Source: Paraniabella hibiscisoli (lineage in GTDB: Bacteria > Bacteroidota > Bacteroidia > Chitinophagales > Chitinophagaceae). From it: a DNA stretch of 64,000 nucleotides. The DNA lies in contig NZ_JAKWBK010000001.1 of NCBI RefSeq assembly GCF_022512515.1, positions 124,001-188,000 of the forward strand. The letters run 5' to 3'. Under the pieces are notes generated by a model that was given only the letters and a program-made list of their open reading frames with translations, was not told the origin of the DNA and made no database searches. Position 1 is the stretch's first letter. Every line of letters begins with the position of its first letter. Below are positions 53,399 through 63,205 of this stretch, one piece after another. Made by a program: the position numbers and the translations under genes.

Positions 53399-55518
53399 TT
53401 ATCGCACAAAAGCCTGTGCCACACCTCCATCTACGTTCAGTATATTACCGGTAGACTTGTTAAGTAATCCGCTTACAAAAACAAAACATGCATTGGCAAT
53501 ATCATCCGGAAGAATGATCTCGTTCATCAATGTACGCTTGGCATAATATGCGGGTAATTCTGCTACTGTGATACCATAAGCTTTGGCACGACCTTCAGCC
53601 CAGCCACCGGCCCAGATATTGAGTCGGAGATCACCGCGTCAGGATTCACGGTATTTACACGGATCTTATCGCCGCCCAATTCGGCCGACAATAAGCGTGA
53701 AAGATGCGCCTGTGCTGCTTTTGCAGAGCCATATCCTGCATTATTGGGGCCAGCTACTATCGAGTTTTTAGAAACAATATTGATAATGTCGCCGCCAATA
53801 TCCTGCTTACGCATGATCTTAACAGCTTCTTTGGATACCATAAACTGGCCTTTCACCAAAATATCATACAAGCGATCCCACTCTTCGATGGTATGATCCG
53901 TTATGCTTTTAGATATACTGATGCCCGCGTTATTGATAATAATATCTACACCTCCAAATGCCAGTGATGTATTAGCCAGCGCTGCTTCTATAGATGCCGC
54001 ATCGGTAACATTTAATTGCACGGATGCCGTAGAATCTTTCCCAAAAGCTTTTTGGAATTCTTCTGTAGTAGCATCAATGCGCTCCTGGTTAATATCGTTA
54101 ATAATAACACAAGCACCTTCGGCTGCAAATTTCTTGGCGATGGCTTTACCTATACCACCACCGCTACCAGTGATCAGTGCAATACGGCCGCTCAAAGGTT
54201 TTGGCTTTGGCATACGCTGCAGCTTTGCTTCTTCCAGTAACCAGTATTCTATATTAAAAGCTTCCTGTCTTGGTAAGGAAGTATATTCTGAAATAGCTTC
54301 GGCACCGCGCATTACATTAATGGCGTTAGTATAAAATTCTGCAGCTACTCTTGCTGTTTGTTTATCTTTTGCAAAGGCAAACATACCTACCCCGGGATAA
54401 ATAATAATAACCGGGTTAGCATCGCGAATTTCAGGACTGTTCGGATGTTTGCAGGTATTATAGTACTCCTCGTACATTTTACGATAGTCTTCAAACAAAG
54501 GAGCGATCTTCTCTTTTACTGCGGCTACATCATCCAGGTTTTCATCTGTTGCCAGGTTCAATACCAGTGGACTGATCTTGGTACGCAGGAAGTGATCTGG
54601 GCAAGAAGTACCCAAAGGAGCCAGTCTTTCCAGGTCATTGGAGTTGATGTATTGCAATACACGATCGTCATCGGTAAAATGACCGATCATTTTTACATTA
54701 GAGGAGCAAAAGCCACGAAGAACCGGGGCTAAAGATGCCGCTTTGCTTAAACGCTCTTCTTTAGGAAGAGATTGCATCTTTTCGCCACCAAAAACGGGAC
54801 CTTTTTTACCAAGATTTTGCTCAATATATTCTGCACATTTCTCAATTACCTCCAATGTATTGATATAGCTTTTATAAGCTGTATCACCCCAGGTAAATAA
54901 ACCATGCGAACCTAACATAATGCCACGGATACCAGGATTTTCATCCAGGCACTGTTTCAGCATCAGTCCGAGTTCGAAGCCTGGTTTTTGCCAGGGCACC
55001 CAACCAATAGTACCGCCAAATAATTCTTCGGTTATTTTCTTACCATCTTTTGCTGCTGCAATAGCAATAGCAGCATCAGGATGCAAATGATCTATATGTT
55101 TGAAAGGTAAAAAACCGTGTAAAGGTGTATCGATGGAAGGCGCTTTGGAGCTGAGATCATAAATGCAATGATTGAACAACTCAACCATCTCATCTTCATA
55201 CTCTAAACCACGGTATACATTTTTAAGGCTACGTAATTTATCTACATATAAAGCAGCCAGTCCACTTCTTTTTAAAGTGCCCAGGTCACCACCACTTCCT
55301 TTAACCCACATCACTTCTGTATCCTCACCGGTAAGCGGGTCTTTCGCTGTTGCTTTGCAGGACGTGTTACCACCCCCATAGTTAGTTAAACGCAGATCTG
55401 CTCCTAATAAATTGGAACGATAAATCAACAACGCTACTTCATCTCCTGCGAGCTCAGCAGCTTTTGCCTCATCCCATAAATAACTTACATGCTTGAAAGT
55501 TGTTGTGTCTGTTGCCAT
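53399..55518 (-). CDS. rhaD: Bifunctional rhamnulose-1-phosphate aldolase / short-chain dehydrogenase
   Basis: The N-terminal class II aldolase domain (residues ~1-400) has the zinc His set in PLHGFLPFKHIDHLHPDAAIAIA and GSHGLFTWG. It splits rhamnulose-1-phosphate into DHAP and lactaldehyde. The C-terminal SDR domain has LITGSGGGIGKAIAKKFAAEG (NAD loop), INNAGIS and YGSAKAAQAHLSR (Tyr-x-x-x-Lys), likely oxidising L-lactaldehyde to lactate. The frame breaks near 53620; the corrected tail is NIWAGGWAEGRAKAYGI to GGVAQAFVR, stop 53399. About 706 residues. It lies between rhaT and rhaI on one transcript. Confidence 0.94.
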
Positions 55519-55576
55519 AACGATATTTGTTTGTGCTCTCTTTTATGAGAGATTATATTTTATCCTTTTTATTAAT

Positions 55577-56698
55577 TTATCTCATTGAATTACCCCACCC
55601 TACCAACAATACCGAAAGCAGGATAACGATGATTCCTATAATGATGGTGCTCAGCGTTTTCTTACCTACGCCTTTCCACTCTTTTAAAATCAATCCCCAT
55701 ACATTGGCTATTAAAATAATAAAGGCCATGTGGAGTATCCACGAGCTGGGACCATTACCCATTTTACTTTCGCCCATGCCATAGAAGAAAAACTGCAAAA
55801 ACCAGGTAGTACCCGCCAGTGCGCAAAAATAATATTCTTAAGAACGGGTACTTTTTGATTGGTATAGTCTCCAAAAGTTTTGTTGCGTGCGTTCAATATT
55901 AAACACCATATTAAGTTGGTGGTAAGGCCTCCCAAAGAATTACGATGTAGGAAACATTGTTTTGATATAAAAACTCTCCCTGTCCGGGATTTGCCGCCTT
56001 CCATAATTCATTAGCGGTTTCGGCCATTGGCTTGGCAGCTTCAATACCAAAATTGAAACAAGCGCTTAATACGCCCGAAATAATGGCTACAGTAATTCCT
56101 AAACCAAACTTATACTCATCTTTACCCGAAAGGTGCGCCTCCGTATCTGCATCGCCTACAGCATGCGGATCCACAGCTTTAACACCAGTGCCGGAAAGCT
56201 CTTTCTCCTTCATCGTACCTGCTTTGCCGCATATAACGATACCTATTATACATACCAGCAAACCAGACAAAACGGTTATGCCCCAGTTAGTGCCGGTTAG
56301 TAAACCAATCGTATCTTTTCCTTCAGCCGGTGTAAACTGGTAATAAATAGCAGGTAGTAAGGCCCCTAAAACCATTGAAAGCCCCAGTATGATACTGCTT
56401 CCTAGTGAAACGCCCAGGTACCGTACACCAAGGCCATAAGTAAGGCCGCCAATACCCCATAGTAACCCAAAAAATAAGCGTAGCCTAAAGTACTCCCATT
56501 AGAAGTGCTGATGATTTCCCAGAAATTAGGAATAGTTAACCAGGCTGCCAGTGGCGGTACAATAAGCCACGAAAAAATACCTCCTACGATCCAGTAAGAT
56601 TCCCAGGCCCACCCCTTAACCTTTTTGTATGGGATATAAAAGCTGCCTGAAGCAAAGCCTCCTATGAAATGAAAAATAACACCGAGTAAAGCGTTCAT
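55577..56698 (-). CDS. rhaT: L-rhamnose/proton symporter
   Basis: A ten-helix inner-membrane permease of the RhaT family. MNALLGVIFHFIGGFASGSFYIPYKKVKGWAWESYW is the characteristic N terminus, with SGVLSACFNFGIEAAKPMA in the middle and IGIIVILLSVLLVGWGNSMR at the C terminus. Breaks near 56400 and 55830 divide it into three frames; joined length is about 373 residues. It is first in the operon rhaT-rhaD-rhaI-rhaB on the minus strand, divergent from an acyltransferase. Confidence 0.92.
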
Positions 56699-56767
56699 GA
56701 ATAATAAAATTTTCTATACAGTAAGCAAAATCATTAGATGTCGAAAATAAATCAATCAAAAAGGTCA

Positions 56768-56786
56768 ACTGTCATGCACTGTCATG
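56768..56786. promoter_or_regulatory. Direct repeat ACTGTCATG-c-ACTGTCATG upstream of rhaT
   Basis: Two identical 9-bp copies spaced one base apart (10-bp period) lie ~70 bases upstream of rhaT. Direct repeats one helical turn apart are typical binding sites of AraC-type activators, so this could be the rhamnose regulator site (inference). Confidence 0.5.
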
Positions 56787-56869
56787 AATTATTGTATTTT
56801 TTACAAAAATTAAGAAAATGAAAACCTTTATCGTTATTTTGATATATTGCCTTTATAACTCATTATAAC

Positions 56870-57804
56870 TTGCTTTACAGGTTTTTGAAAATATATGTAC
56901 GTTGGGCTATTCACTTGTTCTGCCATTCTATTCATGTTGATAAGAGGCCGCTGCTCAATACCAGGGGACCTTTATTAATTGCAAGTAACCATCCCAATTC
57001 TTTCCTCGATGCCATTCTTTTCGATATCCTTTTCGACATTCCCGTTACCTCGCTGGCGCGTGGCGATGCTTTTAAAAATAAACGGATTTTCAGGCTATTG
57101 CGATCGCTTAAAATGCTGCCGGTTTACCGCATCAGGGATGGTGCTGAGCACCTCAACATTAACTATGATACATTCGACTCCTGTGTTGCGTTATTCAGGC
57201 AGAAAGAGGGTGTACTAATATTCAGCGAAGGTCTTTGCGTAAATGAGTGGCACTTACGACCGCTTAAAAAAGGCACGGCAAGGCTTGCCTTCCAGGCCTG
57301 GGATGCATCCATTCCATTAAAAGTGCTTCCTGCAGGTATCAACTACAGTTCCTTTCGCAAATATGGGAAAAGGGTGGTTATCCATTTGGGAGACCTCCTG
57401 GAATCAAAAAATTTGAGGGCGTTGCAACAGACGGTGAAAAGAATGTACTGTTTAACAAGGTGTTGAAAGAGCAGTTGCAACAGCTTGTTTATGAAATCGA
57501 TCCGGGTGATAAGGTAGAACTGAACAGCAGATTTGGCAGTACTTCTTTGGCTCATAAATGCCTGCTCTTAGTACCGGCAATAGCCGGCGCAATATTGCAC
57601 GCGCCGCTTTATGGGTTAGCTAAATTAATTGTTCAATCATTTTTTAGCGATACCGATCATCACGACTCGGTAATGTTGGGCATATTGCTGTTGACTTATC
57701 CGGCCTACATCGCTTTAATAGCAGTTCTTGCTTGGATAACATTTGCGCCGTTATATGCAATAATATTACTGCTGGCATTGCGGCTACCGCGTACGCTTAT
57801 GTAA
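56870..57804 (+). CDS. 1-acyl-glycerol-3-phosphate acyltransferase-like protein (PlsC family)
   Basis: A membrane acyltransferase of phospholipid synthesis. LLIASNHPNSFLDAILFD contains the catalytic NHx4D motif, LARGDAFKNKRIFRLLRSLKMLPVYR and GVLIFSEGLCVNEWHLRPLKKGTARLAF the substrate motifs. The frame breaks near 57440, after which two hydrophobic segments (LLVPAIAGAILHAPLYGLAKLIV, LLTYPAYIALIAVLAWITFAPLYAI) form a C-terminal membrane extension. The first usable codon is TTG 56870; no ATG fits. About 312 residues. Divergent from rhaT. Confidence 0.85.
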
Positions 57805-57897
57805 AATGGGATATAAGGAAAGGATAATACGGACCCTTCTGATATTCTAAAAAATCAGTTATATTTATTTACATCCTTTAATAATTAAAACTAATTT

Positions 57898-58332
57898 ATG
57901 GAAGAAATGCAATCTAACCTGTTTGACGAAAACTATGAGTTTACACCTGCATCAACTGGCAAAAGATTTATCAACTACGTTATCGACTTTGCAGCTTTTT
58001 ATGCTTTATGCTATGTTTCTGGTATACTGCTGGCTATTTTAGCACCTGGGCTATTTACCAGCGAGAATCAAACAACATTTGTGTCTTATCTGGTAGCCAT
58101 TGTCCTCATACTGGCCTACTATACGGTGTTAGAAGGTAGTACAGGAAAATCGCTCGGAAAAATGCTAACTGGTACAAAAGTAGTTACAGAAGAAGGTCAT
58201 AAGATCACTTACAGAGATGCTTTTCTGAGAGCCTTGTCAAGATTGGTTCCATTTGAAGCGTTGAGTATTTTTCTGGGTTCGGGTATGTGGCATGACCGTT
58301 GGACGCAAACCCGGGTAGTTGAAGCTGGTTAA
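57898..58332 (+). CDS. RDD-family membrane protein
   Basis: An intact 144-residue protein with the family signature: STGKRFINYVIDFAAFYALCY (Arg/Asp in helix 1 region), a second helix (FVSYLVAIVLILAYYTVLEG), the loop STGKSLGKMLTGTKVVTEEG and a third segment (RALSRLVPFEALSIFLGSGMWHDRWTQTRVV). Many Bacteroidota carry such proteins; the role is mostly unknown, with ion or drug transport proposed for some relatives. It is followed by a strong terminator. Confidence 0.9.
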   Translation: MEEMQSNLFDENYEFTPASTGKRFINYVIDFAAFYALCYVSGILLAILAPGLFTSENQTTFVSYLVAIVLILAYYTVLEGSTGKSLGKMLTGTKVVTEEGHKITYRDAFLRALSRLVPFEALSIFLGSGMWHDRWTQTRVVEAG

Positions 58333-58383
58333 ACAAAATTCCCACTGGCAAAAGATCGCCATATCATATTAGTCAAACAAACA

Positions 58384-58411
58384 AAACCCCGGCTCATTGA
58401 ACCGGGGTTTG
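58384..58411. terminator. Bidirectional terminator between RDD gene and fusA
   Basis: AAACCCCGG pairs perfectly with CCGGGGTTT around CTCATTGAA. It lies between the convergent RDD gene and fusA. Confidence 0.85.
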
Positions 58412-58429
58412 ATTATTTAAGAAAACTAC

Positions 58430-58457
58430 CTATTCACCATTCACTACTCACCATTCA
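58430..58457. repeat. Degenerate ATTCACCATTCACTACTCACC repeat after fusA
   Basis: Four short ATTCAC-like units lie just past the fusA stop. The sequence is very like the degenerate end of the thrB-thrC microsatellite (TATTCACCATTCACCATTCA), indicating that this 7-bp motif recurs beyond 3' ends of genes. Confidence 0.6.
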
Positions 58458-58461
58458 ATAA

Positions 58462-60611
58462 CTAGGCAGTTACTTTCCCTTTTGTTTTTGCGATCACTTC
58501 CTCAGCGATGTTATTAGGCGCCGGAGAATAGTGAGAGAACTCCATGGTAGAAGAGGCACGACCAGAGCTTAAAGAACGCAATTGAGTTACATAACCAAAC
58601 ATTTCGCTCAAAGGTACTTTTGCTTTGATTACCTGAACACCAGCACGGGTATCCATACCTTCCATCATACCACGACGACGGTTCAAGTCACCTGTTACAT
58701 CACCCATGTATTGCTCAGGCGTTAACACCTCAACTTTCATGATTGGTTCTAACAGGATGGGTTTTGCTTTTCTGCCCGCCTCACGGAAACCTTGTTTAGC
58801 ACAAAGCTCGAAAGACATAGCATCAGAATCCACCGCGTGGAAGCTACCGTCGAATACACGGATCTTCAGATTATTTACAGGGAAGTTAGCCAGTACACCG
58901 CTGGTCATAGACGTTTCAAAACCTTTCAGAATAGCAGGGATAAACTCACGAGGAATAGATCCACCAAAAATATCGTTTACAAACTGGAAGTTTTTGTCTG
59001 GGTTTTCTTTTGCCATTCTTCATCTACAGGACCCAGGCTAAATTGGATATCGGCGAATTTACCGCGACCACCCGTTTGTTTTTTCAATGTTTCACGATGC
59101 TCTACTGTTGCGTTGAATGCTTCTTTGTAGGCAACCTGAGGTGCACCCTGGTTTACTTCTACTTTAAACTCACGACGCATACGATCGATGATGATCTCCA
59201 GGTGAAGCTCACCCATACCACGCAGGATGGTTTGACCTGTATCTTCGTCAGTATTTACACGAAGTGTAGGATCTTCTTCTACCAGTTTAGCGATAGCCAT
59301 ACCCATTTTATCTACGTCAGCCTGTGTTTTAGGCTCAACTGCGATAGCGATTACCGGTTCTGGAATAAACATGTTTTCCAGGGTAATTGGATGGTTTTCA
59401 TCGCAAAGCGTATCACCGGTTTTGATCTCTTTAAAACCTACTGCTGCACCAATGTCACCAGCTTCGATAAAATCGATCGGGTTTTGTTTATTGGCGAACA
59501 TTTTCATGATACGGCTGATACGCTCTTCTTCTTACCACTTCTTACGTTTAATACATAAGAACCAGCATCCAAATGACCGCTATAACAACGGAAGAACGCC
59601 AGACGACCTACGAATGGGTCAGTCATGATTTTGAAAGCCAATGCAGCAAATGGTTCTTTTGCATCAGGCTTACGAGTCAATATTTTTCAGGATCGTTAGG
59701 ATCCTTACCTTCAATAGCTTCGATATCTACAGGAGAAGGCAGGTAACGGCAAACCGCATCTAAAGCAGTTTGAACTCCTTTATTTTTGAAAGAAGAACCA
59801 CACATCATAGGAACGATGCTCAGGTCGATAGTAGCCTTACGGATCGCTTCATGAATTTCATCTTCAGAGATCAAATTAGGATCTTCAAAGAATTTTTCCA
59901 TTAAAGTATCATCATATTCAGCCACCGCTTCTACTAATGCAGCACGCCATTCTTCTGCTTCAGCCACCATATCAGCAGGAATATCAATTTCATCAAAAGT
60001 CATTCCTTCTGTTTCTGCGTGCCAGATAATACCTTTCATGCGGATCAGATCTACCACACCCTGAAATTATCTTCAGCACCGATAGGTAGCTGCAAAGGCA
60101 CTGCTTTAGAACCTAACATTTCACGAACCTGTTTTACCACGTTCAAAAAGTCAGCACCCTGACGGTCCATTTTATTTACAAAACCGATACGTGGTACACG
60201 GTAACGATTAGCCTGACGCCATACAGTTTCAGATTGAGGTTCTACACCATCAACCGCAGAAAACAATGCGATCAAACCATCCAATACACGCATAGAACGC
60301 TCTACCTCTACGGTAAAATCCACGTGACCCGGAGTATCAATAATGTTGAAAGAATAGTCTTTGGTTGTGCCTGCCATAGCTTTTCCTTTATCTGTAGGAA
60401 ACTGCCATTTACAGCTTACCGCAGCAGAAGTAATAGTAATACCGCGTTCTTTTTCCTGCTCCATCCAGTCGGTAGTAGCACCACCATCGTGTACCTCACC
60501 AATACGGTGGATCATACCTGTGTAACGTAAAATACGTTCGGTTGTAGTGGTTTTACCGGCGTCAATATGGGCGGCAATACCGAAGTTCCTTTGAAATTTT
60601 AAATCTGCCAT
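58462..60611 (-). CDS. fusA: Elongation factor G
   Basis: This translocation GTPase has G1 [36 protein letters not shown] (switch I region), [12 protein letters not shown] (G3) and [12 protein letters not shown] (G4). Domains II-V include the RHS region [18 protein letters not shown] and [20 protein letters not shown]. The start is [10 protein letters not shown] at 60611. Breaks at about 60055, 59675, 59520 and 59000 make five readable pieces; rejoined it is about 716 residues. Essential, so the breaks are sequence errors. It stands apart from rpsL/rpsG. Confidence 0.96.
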
Positions 60612-60707
60612 GATTATTCTTGTTGAATTATAAACTTTCTTATTTCTTAAATAACTGGTTTTCAATAGAGTAAATAAAAATTACCCTAAGTAAGAAATTT
60701 AAGGTTG

Positions 60708-60715
60708 CAAAGGTA
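60708..60715 (-). promoter_or_regulatory. -7 element of the fusA promoter
   Basis: TACCTTTG on the minus strand matches TAnnTTTG about 97 bases upstream of the fusA ATG. A TTTG lies 24 bases further up, longer than the usual spacing. Confidence 0.45.
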
Positions 60716-60811
60716 AGGAAAATAACAGATTTTGAATTTCAAATTTAGTGCTTGACAGATTGGTAATAAATTTTTAATGATCCTTGCTTCTTATTCCTCC
60801 ATCGTACTTAA

Positions 60812-60919
60812 TTACCCGTATTTAAAGGCATAAAAAATAGCGCCTCCTAAAAGAACTGCCAGCAAAAGATATTTCGAAAGACTATACAAAATGCTTGCTC
60901 GAAAAAAAGAGTCAGTCAT
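60812..60919 (-). CDS. Possible small single-pass membrane peptide (35 aa)
   Basis: A short frame from ATG 60919 (MTDSFFRASILYSLSKYLLL) to a TAA after FYAFKYG has one hydrophobic helix flanked by Arg/Lys on both sides. It lies between the fusA promoter and a divergent secreted-protein gene, where no other gene fits. Small size makes chance occurrence quite possible. No family was recognised. Confidence 0.4.
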   Translation of the reverse strand: MTDSFFRASILYSLSKYLLLAVLLGGAIFYAFKYG

Positions 60920-61014
60920 CTAATTAAATCAGGCACCCATCGAATAGCACTTCAAAGGGCTGTTTCTTCAAAATATTTTTACATAACATTTTGAACTAAA
61001 GCCCGCGAATAGAC

Positions 61015-62255
61015 ATGAAAAAAGCCTTCTTACACTTGTAACTCTTTTAGTAGCATTTGCGGCATTTGCACAAAGCTATCAATACATTAATAGCAATACA
61101 TCTTTCAATACAGGTACCTATTATATTAATGGCTGGGGAAATGTAACATTAGCCGTTCCTGCCGGACAAGAAGTAACATTTATTTTTAGCGGCCCGGCAT
61201 ACGGCAGCGGAAAACTTACCGTAGATGGTAAATTAACCACCTCTAACGGACTTCAAACAGCAGGAGCTGTTACGATTGGCGCCAATGCAACAGTATCCAT
61301 CAATGGCACCCTTACGCCGGGAACCGGGACCAACCTGGCTGCCGGCTCTACAACATCTACTAAAGGATTAAGCCTTAATAATAGCATGACTGTAGCAGGG
61401 AAACTGACGATTGACGGTAATGCTTCTCTAAACAGCGGGGATTAACCCTCAGCTCAACCGGTGTTATCACTACCAATAATATTGCATTCAATGGTAATAA
61501 CAGCATTGCAGGAAGCTTAACAGTTGCCAACAGTGTAACCATTCACAATGGCACCAATACCATGTCATGCCCGGGCTCCATCACAACTACCAATCTTTAT
61601 AATAATAATACTAATACTATCGCAGGTACAGGGTTTATAACTGTAACAGGTACGTTTACCAGTGGTAACCCACTAACTAACAGCAATACTATTACCTTAA
61701 ACAGTAGTGATGCAGGAAACGGTACTAATCCGCAAAAAAACCGGGTCAGGCTACCTTAAGTGCTACCAACTCCTGTGGCAATATCAGCCCTAATACGCTA
61801 CCTGTTGTTTGGGGACCGATCAATGCCCGCATTTCCAATAATACACTTGCTGTAACCTGGGCTACATTGTCTGAAACACAGAATGATCATTTCCAGATTG
61901 AAGCTTCTGCTGACGGACGTGAATTTCACAAAATCGGTGAGTCCATATCCTCGAAAGCAAATGGCGGCAATTCAGATAGCACGTTAGGCTACAGCTTCAG
62001 CCAGAATATCAGCAATTCAGCAGTTGCTGCAACAGCATTTGCGTTGTTACTTCTGATTCCAGGTTTCTCCAAAAGAAAAAACTGAACCAATGGTTGGCCG
62101 GCGCAGTAGTGGTATTGCTTGCAAGCACATTGTATTCCTGCTCCAAACAAGATGCGGTAAGTTTACCGGAACAAACAAATATATTCGTAAGAATTGCGCA
62201 GGTAGATAAAGACGGGACCACAAAATACTCTCCGGTAATTAAAGCCGTGCAGTAA
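61015..62255 (+). CDS. Secreted repeat protein with hydrophobic-hairpin C-terminal domain
   Basis: About 410 residues, read through frame breaks near 61030, 61440, 61735 and 62078. After a signal peptide (TLVTLLVAFAAFAQ) a Thr/Asn/Gly-rich region repeats ...GxxTVAGKLTIDGNAS-like strands, as in beta-helical adhesins. Then comes the Bacteroidota FN3-like segment VTWATLSETQNDHFQIEASADGREFHKIGES. Two hydrophobic segments follow (AVAATAFALLLLIPGF and LAGAVVVLLASTLYSC) around a basic turn SKRKKLNQW, and the end FVRIAQVDKDGTTKYSPVIKAVQ completes the FN3-like strand pattern. The position of the hairpin inside this domain is unusual. Probably envelope-anchored. Confidence 0.65.
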
Positions 62256-62293
62256 ATAAATTATATATCGCAACTATAACTAGCAATTACCGG

Positions 62294-62325
62294 GAGCCCT
62301 GCAAAAGCAAGGGCTCTTTATTTTT
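62294..62325 (+). terminator. Terminator after the repeat-protein gene
   Basis: GAGCCC at 62294-62299 pairs with GGGCTC at 62311-62316, followed by TTTATTTTT. Confidence 0.75.
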
Positions 62326-62398
62326 CAATAGTAAGGAAAAGCTACGCTTCTCAACCGGCGAAAAATATTTAGTATCTATATTTACGCAAAATATTATT

Positions 62399-63078
62399 AT
62401 GCAATTCACATATTTTGGTCAATCATCTTTCTTGGTAACACTAAACGGCAAAAAGTTATTATTTGATCCTTTCATCAATGGCAATCCCTTAGCCCAACAT
62501 ATTGATGTTGAAAAAATTGAAGCAGATTACATCCTGGTATCCCACGGCCACGGAGATCATATTGCTGATGTAGTACCTATTGCCAAAAGAACCGGCGCTA
62601 AAGTAATTACTTCCCCGGAAGTGGCCGGCTGGCTGGGTAAGCAAGGTATCGACAATATTCATGAATTGAACCATGGAGGCCCTGTAACGTTTGACTTTGG
62701 AAAAGTAAGAGCTGTAAATGCCATACATTCATCAGGCCTCCCCGATGGCTCCTATGGTGGTAATCCAATGGGATTTGTTATTACCTCAGAAGAAATAAAT
62801 TTTTACTTTGCGGGGACACTGCGCTAACGATGGATATGCAACTAATACCGATGTTCGCCAACCTCAACTTTGCAGTGCTGCCAATAGGAGGCAATTACAC
62901 AATGGATGTAGATGACGCGATTATAGCTGCAGACTTCATTAAATGCCGGAATATTATTGGCGTACATTATAACAGTTTCGACATTATTAAGATAGATACT
63001 CAAAATGCAGTGGATCAGTTTATGGCGGCGGACAAATTATTACAGCTGCCAGGCATTGGCGAAACAATCGAACTATAA
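62399..63078 (+). CDS. UPF0173 metal-dependent hydrolase (metallo-beta-lactamase fold)
   Basis: About 227 residues. The fold starts MQFTYFGQSSFLVTLNGKKLLFDPFI, with the zinc motif ADYILVSHGHGDHIADV (HxHxDH), AVNAIHSSGLPDGSYGGNPMGFVI, and after a frame break near 62817 the FAGDTALTMDMQLIPM stretch and ...NIIGVHYNSFDII (last His ligand). Members are cytoplasmic hydrolases of unknown substrate. It stands alone between a terminator and a long hairpin. Confidence 0.92.
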
Positions 63079-63138
63079 CCGCTGTAAAGTATACAGCATT
63101 ATTTCTCAGGCAGGCTTTGCTAAGAGAACATCCCTAAT

Positions 63139-63190
63139 AATGGTTATTAAGATAGATAGCCGAAAACGAAAATGTATCTTAATAGCCATT
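63139..63190. repeat. Long 16-bp hairpin AATGGTTATTAAGATA / TATCTTAATAGCCATT
   Basis: The two 16-bp arms pair with only one G-T wobble around a 20-nt loop. It lies between the UPF0173 gene and the HEIGH-motif gene. There is no T-run directly after the stem, so it could be a terminator, a small mobile palindrome or a regulatory RNA hairpin. Confidence 0.6.
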
Positions 63191-63205
63191 TAAAATTATT
63201 AAACG

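Noticed and set aside
58462..60611. fusA, valS, thrA and others as real split genes or programmed frameshifts
   Set aside because: Too many genes are affected, at generic homopolymers and without slippery-site context; essential genes would be lost.
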